From: Cristatella mucedo
Lineage: Eukaryota; Bryozoa; Phylactolaemata; Cristatellidae
Direction of reading: 5' to 3'
NCBI GenBank assembly: GCA_009760855.2
Contig: WPIO01000161.1
Span: 712,501-732,603 of the forward strand
Length of the DNA: 20,103 nucleotides
The notes under the pieces were generated by a model, which was not told where the DNA came from, did no database searches, and saw only the letters and a program-made list of their open reading frames with translations. Position 1 is the first letter of the stretch; each line of letters opens with the position of its first letter. Both the position numbers and the translations under genes were made by a program. Shown here one piece after another: positions 13,162-20,103 of the stretch.

Positions 13162-14267
13162 TCTTCTACTGCCGACTATGGCTCATCCTTTTAGCGGTCC
13201 TCAGCTGCTACTTCTATGCTACTCACTACCTCAACTGGTCTCCTGACTCTGCTATGCTTCCCACTCACTTTCTCTTTGTTTCGTAAGACGAAGTCTATTG
13301 GCTACCGAATTCGTACCGAAAGCCGCATAGGCTGTGAGTGCGCTATACAAAACTCTCCTGCGTAACACCCAGATAGTCTTTATGACTTTATGGAGTTACA
13401 GACGGAGATATATTACATTACATTACATCTCACGCAGTAACGATTGCCGGCAATGCCACTGCCCTAGCACTGCTAGATCTATCAGCTGCCTTCGGTAACA
13501 TTGATCACGATATCCTACGTAAACGGTTGAGAACAATGATCGGTCTGGCAGTACGATTTAAACCATTGGCGTGCTTTAAACCATACTTGTCCAATCATGT
13601 TCAATCCGTGTCCTGTGGGGGTCATGTCTCATCCACCAGACCAATCACCTGTGGAGTCCCTCAAGAGCCCACCCTCGGTCCTTTGCTGTTCTCCATTTAT
13701 ACTCGACGAAAGGAAAATTGATTCAAGCCCATGGAGTAGGCTCTCACTTTTATGCTGACGATACTCAGCTATATTTGTCATTTAAACCAGTGGAATCTGC
13801 TAACGCGACTGAAAACAAAATGCTTACCTTGCCGGCATTCGATCCTGGATGTCGGCAAATTTCCTTTAACTAAACGACAATCTAACTAGACTGCTGCTCA
13901 TAGGAAGCCCCGAGCGTGTGGCTGGACTAGAAGGCTTTGCTCTTCAAATAGGGTTGCTGTTGTTCTAATATCACCATGTACTTGGAATTTGGTTTTTTGT
14001 CTTCGATAGCTGCCTAATTTTTAAGGACTTCATTCAGACGACTGCTTCCTTAGCTACCCATCACATCCGATCCCTATCTAAGAATAGGAAGTGTCTTCCA
14101 CGGTGGCTTACAAAAAATTTAGCTAGCTCCTTATTTCTGTCTCGGCTAGATTATTGTAATTCCCCTTTAGCCGAGCTACCGAATAAACCACTCGGCCACT
14201 GCAGCTGACAATGAATATGGCTGCAAGGCTAGTTTTCAAATCCCAAAGGTTTGATCGTGTGCCTTCT

Positions 14268-14271
<4 letters not shown>

Positions 14272-14345
<74 letters not shown>
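14272..14345. repeat. (AG)37 microsatellite inside LINE coding sequence
   Basis: 74 bases of uninterrupted AG. The neighbouring LINE copy has only TTGCTGAAAGAGCTAGG at this point (about 12892-12908), so the tract grew from a short purine seed after the copies separated. It happens to keep the frame open as Glu-Arg repeats. Confidence 0.95.
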
Positions 14346-14347
<2 letters not shown>

Positions 14348-14570
14348 AGGAAGGCTGCCGGTTGATCAACGGATACAGAGCAAAGTTCTTACGCTGCTGA
14401 CCCACAAAGCTCGCCGCGGCTTGGCTCCTCCATACCTAGCTGAACTGCTGCACCAGTTTCAGCCTCCTCGTGCTCTCAGGTCTTGTATGGAAAATAAATG
14501 AACTATTCCATTCCTCCGCTCAAAGACCGTTGGTAACAAAAGCTTTTGCTCTGCAGGTCCTAGACTGTGG

Positions 14571-14727
14571 AAAAAGTACTAGGTGATTCAACAGCGTCTT
14601 TTTATAGCGACACAAGAGCTTTTACGGCCACCACCACCGCTTGCGGTGACAATGAAGGATCACGTACCGCAGGATTCTAACCCACGACCTCGGGATCGAG
14701 GTCATGAAAGACAACCACCTTATCTAA
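14571..14727 (-). mobile_element. tRNA-derived SINE nested in the LINE, with target duplication
   Basis: On the minus strand the element begins TTAGATAAGGTGGTTGTC (A-box-like), continues with GAGGTCGTGGGTTAGAATCC (B box, one mismatch to GGTTCGANTCC), then a body with the self-complementary CACCGCAAGCGGTG, and ends in CTTTTT, a pol III terminator-like run. TGTGG flanks both sides (14566-14570 and 14728-14732). Removing the insert restores the LINE reading ...RLWNSLP... seen in the neighbour copy at 13120-13140. Its tail differs from the hairpin tail family although its tRNA-like head is similar. Confidence 0.75.
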
Positions 14728-15087
14728 TGTGGAACTCACTTCCACGATTCTTAAGAAACGGCACCTAATCGCCGGTTGCCGACTGTGGCAGATTTTTTCC
14801 AGCTAATCTAACTAATCCAACTTTTCCAGCTAATCTCCGGTTGTCGTACCCAGCCGTCCTGAGCTGCTATTTCCGTGCTGCTCGCTACGTCGACTGCTCT
14901 CTCCTGACTATCTGCTGTGCTTCTCACTTTCTCTTTGCTGCGTCAGATGAAGTCGGTTGGCTACCGAATGCGTATACCGAAAGCCGCATAGGCTGTTAGT
15001 TCGCTACAGTAAACTCTTCTGTGTAGCACCCACATAGTCTTTGTGGCTTTGTGGAGTTACAGAAGGAGATACATAACAGCATCTCAC

Positions 15088-15340
15088 TACTAAGGCCACC
15101 ATAAATCTTTTCGGGAAGCAATGCTGTGAAGTGCTTGGCCGAATAGTTACAAGAGCACTAATAGCACGCATAGTACACAGTGCAACTGGGAAGCTGGGAC
15201 GTCTCTACCTGAAACTTGGCTCAGCCAGCCGCTTGCCTGCGGCTCCTGCATAGAACCCGGCTGTCATGTTCTACAATAAACTTAATTAGATGACCTCGTC
15301 AGCTTCAGGGTCATGTCAGCCTACTTTTAGTTACCTGACA
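15088..15340. other. unassigned spacer after the LINE nest
   Basis: No gene, repeat or motif was recognised. It should be the original flank of the older LINE (10755-13425), because the 15080-15087 duplication continues into it. Confidence 0.4.
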
Positions 15341-15415
15341 TAATTATACGTCCGTTTGTAAAGCGCCCTAATAGAGCTAAATTTCTACCCAGGCACTTTA
15401 AAACTCGCTGCAACA
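15341..15415 (-). repeat. short hairpin tail repeat, copy 5
   Basis: Minus strand: GTTGCAGCGAGTTTTAAAGT, GCCTGGGTAGAAATTTAGCT, CTATTAGGGCGCTTTACAAA, then AT-rich sequence. The GCAG-GA-TTTTAAAG start resembles the LINE tail rather than the SINE body. The inner stem is partly lost. Confidence 0.6.
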
Positions 15416-15440
15416 GAATCTAAGGATTACTGACATGCAC

Positions 15441-16544
<1,104 letters not shown>

Positions 16545-16690
16545 ACAATAATAACAAATATAATTCATTTACATAGCGCCCCAAGAGAACTTAATCTCTA
16601 TTCAGGCGCTTCACATTCACGCCTCGGGGCTCGAGCCCACGACCTCAGTCGTCAGTATCGCACTAGCTGTGTCGTGTACGCACGGTTTAT
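16545..16690 (-). mobile_element. tRNA-derived SINE with LINE-like tail, minus copy (tail copy 6)
   Basis: Minus-strand order: an A-box-like segment (CACAGCTAGTGCGATACTG, about 16650-16672), a B box (GTCGTGGGCTCGAGCCCCG, two paired changes to GGTTCGANTCC), then GTGAAGCGCCTGAATAGAGA, TTAAGTTCTCTTGGGGCGCT, and an AT-rich end with TTGTTATTATTG. It is the best preserved copy that has both the tRNA-like head and the hairpin tail. Confidence 0.75.
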
Positions 16691-18000
16691 GGCAACTGCT
16701 CGAAGCATCCATTTCGCACATGCGCACAGCCGCAGCCCGGAAATTATTTGAAATTGTACAAGCATTTATGATGCTGTTTAAAGGAATTCAAATCAACTCT
16801 TCTTGCGATGCGCTAACCTATTTTAATTTTTTGCGGTTGTAAAGTCTTCGTCAATGACTCCGCCGCGCCGAAAAAAGACTGAGCAAGTGTTGCATCGAGA
16901 GAATTTTCTGTCTCGCAATCTGAAAGCTACTTAACCGTTCGCTCTTGTGCTCTCACTCAGTTCACGGCGACACTAGCCTTCCGCGTGCTAGGGTTGATGA
17001 CCCCCTACTTGCGTCATTTAGACCATTTAGCGCACCGTCTTGAACAGAAATTGTGTGCCAATTGTAACTTTTAGAATTGGCACCACTTATCACTGCCTTA
17101 CATGGAAGCAGCGGAAGCAAGTAGCTAATAATGCTTTCATCCCTCGTGCGAACGCACGTGTCAGCATGCCAAGAAGCACGCCTGCACACCGATCGCCATG
17201 ACAGCGATACGCATTCACACCGGTTGATATATAATAATGCGTGCGAGTAAACCGAACTACGGTTCTCGCTTACCTTAATTATTTATAATACTTTATAGCT
17301 TACATACTATAATTTAAATTATTTATACTTACTTATCTTACTCCGTTATGAAGCTTTATCTGACAGGCTTAACCAAGTCGAATTCAAGCCCGGCTGTCGA
17401 ATCTTGAAAGCGCATCTGCACGATGGCGGTCAGAAAGCCTCCCGGAAATTGTAACCGCGGTTAACCAGCCATCGATCAAGTACGGCTCAAACTGCTGCAA
17501 TTCAGGCAACCGATTCTACTGCTTCCAAAAACTGTCAAAACGAAAATTTAAAGTTGCGTCCGAAGCACTGAAAAAGGTTATCGGAATGTTGGCGAGGAAC
17601 GTAATGGCGAAACTCTTGAGATCGCTTAAAGAATAAAGCCTAACTAAGAGCAGTCGCTTCTATCCCTTCGTCGGTCAGCGGCAATCTTAGATCTCCGGGG
17701 CATCTGAGATTCAGCAAAGAGGCTTCTGACGTCGACGGCGAGGAGCTCGGCATGGGGTATTGGCCTTGGCCTAGAAGATTGGCTGCCATTTAACATATTG
17801 ACGTAATTAACGTAGCCATAGAAACAAAGTTCGTGCAGGCTGTCTGTGGAGAAACGCTTTGAAGGCTCGAGCCGAATTCGCGCCGTCCGGAAAGGCACCG
17901 CAGGCACTATAAAAATAAATGACGAGTCGCTAAACGCTACGCGCCGAAGGCGAGACACCAGTAAAGCCTCGTCAGACCCACTCACCCACCTCCTACCCTC
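16691..18000. other. unassigned sequence before the CT-rich satellite
   Basis: It includes an AT-rich patch (17273-17340) and a 12-bp palindrome TAACCGCGGTTA at about 17452-17463. An open frame on the minus strand (17644-18006, 120 codons) has no recognisable domain. I do not call a gene. Confidence 0.4.
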
Positions 18001-18003
18001 TCC

Positions 18004-18148
18004 CAATCTCTCTCGCTCTCTCTTTCTTTCTCTCTTTCTCTGTCTTTGTCTTTGTCTCTGTCTCTCTGTCTCTCTGTCTCTCTGTCTCTCTGTCTCTCTG
18101 TCTCTCTGTCTCTCTGTCTCTCTGTCTCTCTGTCTCTCTGTCTCTCTG

Positions 18149-18240
<92 letters not shown>

Positions 18241-18241
18241 G

Positions 18242-18301
<60 letters not shown>

Positions 18302-18574
18302 CCTCTCTCTGTCCTCTCTGTCTCCTCTCTCTCTCTCCTCTGTCCTCTCTGTCTCTCTCTCCTCTCTGCCTCTCTGTCCTCTCTGTCTCTCTCTCTGTCC
18401 TCTCCTGTCCTCTCTCTCTCCCTCTCCTGTCTCTCGGTCTCTCTCTCTCTGCTCTGTCTGTCTCCTCTGTCTCTCTGTCTCTCTCCTCCCTCTCTGTCTC
18501 TGTCTCTTCTCCTCGTCTACTCTCCCTGTCTCTCTCTCCCTCTGTCTCTCTCTGTCTCCTCTGTCTCTCCTCTG

Positions 18575-18615
<41 letters not shown>

Positions 18616-18671
18616 CTCTCTCCTCTCTCTCTCCTCTCTCTCCCTCTCCCCTCTCTCTCTCTCTCCCTCCT

Positions 18672-18708
<37 letters not shown>

Positions 18709-19030
18709 CCCTCTCTCTCCTCCCCTCGTCTCCATCTCCTATCTCTCCTCTCTCTCTCCTCTCTCTCTCTCTCTCCTCTCTCCTCTCTCGTCTCTCTCTC
18801 TCTCTCTCTCTCTCTCCTCTCTCCTCTCTCTCATCTCTCTCTCTCCCTCTATCCTCGCTCTCTCCTCTCCATCTCGCTCTCTGCTGCTCTCTCTGGCTCT
18901 CTCGCTCCTCTGGGGTCCTCTTCTATCTGTCTCTCTTCTGTCTCTCTCTGTCTCCTCCGGTCTGTCTCTGGCTCCTCTCTCTCTGTCTCTCTGTCTCTCT
19001 GTCCGTTCTCTGCTGTCTCTCTTGCCCTCT
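18004..19030. repeat. about 1 kb CT-rich satellite, partly built on an 8-bp unit
   Basis: The strand is almost purely pyrimidine with scattered G. From about 18053 to 18160 the unit TCTCTCTG repeats about 13 times with hardly any change. Beyond that the run decays into (CT)n with irregular CTCC, CTGTC and CCTCT interruptions. The very long Ser/Leu-only (+) and Glu/Arg-only (-) open frames across it follow from the composition and are not genes. Confidence 0.95.
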
Positions 19031-19039
19031 TCCTCGCCG

Positions 19040-20103
19040 CTCGACTCATCTCCTAAGCACATCGCAACAATGCTTATGTGCCGAGCGAAGAAACCCGACA
19101 ATAGCCACTATAATGTGAGAAGAAACCACATAGCCATGCCGTCACAACTCTGGGAACGGCCGCAGAGCGTCGAAGCTAGACGACAGGGAAGCGGCGCAGA
19201 GGGAGGGGCACGGGGGGGGGCTCGTTGCAGCTACTGCTTTCGTTAAAGCAGGCCGGCATCGCCCCCCCCCTCACCGACCCCGCGAACTCCCTAGGCCGCC
19301 GTCCCCTCCCCCTCGCCCCTCTCGTGTCCATCCACCTTGTGCCCCTCCCCCCTCGTGCCCTTCCCTCCCCCCTCCTCGTTCCTCGGGTCGCCACTGTCTA
19401 CTACGCCCTTTTGGTTGTTTGTTTTTATTTTAGTGCATTCGTAATACTAATTTTCGCTTTGTTGTGCGCAGTACTGGCTGGCTGGCATCCTTCTCCTCGC
19501 TGCTCGGCTAAGCTCGGTTAACTTCAACTGCACGGGGGCTACGCCTAATGGCCCCAGCCCCCTGCTTTATTTCAGGGCGAATCTTAATTTGACCTTTTAA
19601 CGAGGACGGTCGCGGCGCAGCTGGATCGCGACACCGCCGCCGCGGTCCGATCGGCGTGGCCGGGTCTCGCGCCTCGCCGCGCACAAGGCAAACACCGAAA
19701 TTACGCAGCGCAAGAGTCGGCGTGGCCATCGGCTGCGCGCACGCTTGGGCGTCCTCTCGGCGGCTCATTTGGCCGGGCGCAGCTCCTAGACCGAGCGCTG
19801 AGCTTTTGCCCAGCCTGCGAGATAGAATAGATAAATAGAATAGCCGATAGTATACGAAATAGAGGAGTAGAGGGTTAACTGCCACCGGCCGCCGTCGTGC
19901 GATACCGAGTCTCGTTCGCACGTGTCAAGCAAGAGGCCTTGAGAACCCCGCTAGCCCGTTTTGCGGCCCGCGTATTCTGGCGGGCGCCTGCGTGAAGTTC
20001 GAGTGACGACGATTTTTGCTTGCTTTCTTCCGCACGTTCTTGACCGCCGGCCGCCGGAGAGGACGTGTATAATGTAAAGAGGAGTTGTCAAGTCGCCCAA
20101 CAC
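19040..20103. other. GC- and CpG-rich terminal kilobase, no gene recognised
   Basis: Base composition rises sharply after the satellite, with C-runs (about 19261-19271), many CpG (19610-19800, 19890-20000) and a possible acceptor-like TTTATTTCAG at about 19566-19575. It could be the promoter or first-exon region of a gene lying to the right, or part of another repeat. An open frame on the minus strand (19508-19921, 137 codons) has no family resemblance that I can name. Confidence 0.35.

Larger units (their letters stand above)
10755..13425 (+). mobile_element. long, decayed CR1/L2-type LINE (endonuclease to 3' tail)
   Basis: The order is endonuclease (10755-11340), linker (about 11400-11950), RT thumb-proximal start (about 12060-12300), a deletion scar, RT end and C-terminal domain (12380-13161), and a 3' UTR ending in an (ATTAC)n tail at 13411-13428. 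Many frameshifts and stops break the endonuclease, linker and first RT part, while the last 240 codons are open. It belongs to the same family as 13434-15079, as shown by the shared 3' UTR (ACCGAAAGCCGCATAGGCTG). It is a different family from the antisense LINE at 3546-5163. Confidence 0.85.
13434..14768 (+). pseudogene. reverse transcriptase and C-terminal domain of the second + strand LINE, broken
   Basis: Reading needs repeated frame changes. Motif B reads GVPQEP instead of GVPQGS, and several stops follow YADD. The end part MNMAARLVFKSQRFDRVPSL, RLPVDQRIQSKVL and APPYLAELLHQFQP is close to 12832-13030 of the older neighbour. It is interrupted by the GA tract (14272-14345) and by the SINE (14571-14727). 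Confidence 0.8.
13434..15079 (+). mobile_element. 5'-truncated LINE of the same family, inserted in the tail of the preceding LINE
   Basis: It starts inside the RT at AGNATALALLDLSAAFGNID (motif A, with DT changed to GN), then GVPQEPTLGPLLFSIYT (motif B, the G of PQG lost), HFYADDTQLYLSFKP with YADD at about 13753-13764, and the C-terminal domain. The 3' UTR parallels 13162-13410. CATCTCAC occurs on both sides (13426-13433 and 15080-15087), as a target site duplication should. The coding sequence has many stops. It carries a nested SINE and a (GA)n expansion. Confidence 0.85.

Noticed and set aside
14571-14727. A functional tRNA gene
   Set aside because: Although A- and B-box-like segments are present, there is no consistent cloverleaf, the insert is flanked by a target duplication inside a LINE, and it has a SINE-like body. 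Called a SINE.
17846-19246. Very long + strand open frame (466 codons) of almost only Ser, Leu, Cys and Val
   Set aside because: It is the translation of the CT-rich satellite; CT, TCT and CTG units cannot make stops in these frames. The minus-strand Glu/Arg frames have the same cause.
19508-19921. 137-codon minus-strand Arg/Pro/Ala-rich frame
   Set aside because: GC-rich sequence readily gives such frames; I see no domain. I also considered ribosomal RNA fragments here but found no stretch longer than about ten bases that I could match.

Overview
The window is animal (metazoan) nuclear DNA, probably from an aquatic invertebrate. The evidence is a single intron-rich gene of a mitochondrial ABC1/UbiB kinase, GT-AG introns, non-LTR retrotransposons, tRNA-derived SINEs, Tc1-like DNA transposon relics and long microsatellites. 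I cannot name the species from the sequence.

Left part (1 to about 9.3 kb): the 3' two thirds of an ADCK2-like gene (aarF domain containing kinase 2) lie on the + strand. Seven exons can be built by hand: about 292-459, 987-1115, 2164-2316, 6003-6074, 7185-7385, 7630-7758 and 8595-8771. The stop codon is at 8769-8771 and a candidate poly(A) signal is near 9332. All six introns visible here are phase 0, and the joined protein carries the ATP lysine (VAVK), the ABC1 catalytic HADLHPGN motif, a DCG in place of DFG, and the C-terminal GLGRSLDP block. The N-terminal exons lie left of the window. The introns hold most of the mobile DNA in this half: a Tc1-like relic (intron 2), a 5'-truncated antisense LINE and two tail-sharing short repeats (intron 3), and an inverted pair of Tc1-like relics (intron 4).

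Middle part (about 9.8-15.1 kb): retrotransposon debris on the + strand. A decayed but long L2/CR1-type LINE (10755-13425, endonuclease to RT C-terminus) has lost its RT catalytic core. A second, 5'-truncated copy of the same family (13434-15079) is inserted in its 3' tail, flanked by an 8-bp target site duplication. That copy in turn carries a tRNA-type SINE with its own target duplication and a (GA)n tract grown out of coding sequence.

Right part (15.1-20.1 kb): mostly unassigned DNA, with a (TA)52 tract, two more copies of the shared short tail repeat, about 1 kb of CT-rich satellite built partly on an 8-bp unit, and a GC/CpG-rich terminal kilobase in which I recognise no gene.

The most interesting structural result is a short hairpin-bearing 3' tail module found six times. 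It forms the 3' end of the antisense LINE, and in two copies it is attached to a tRNA-like head. This is the arrangement expected of a SINE that borrows the reverse transcriptase of a partner LINE.
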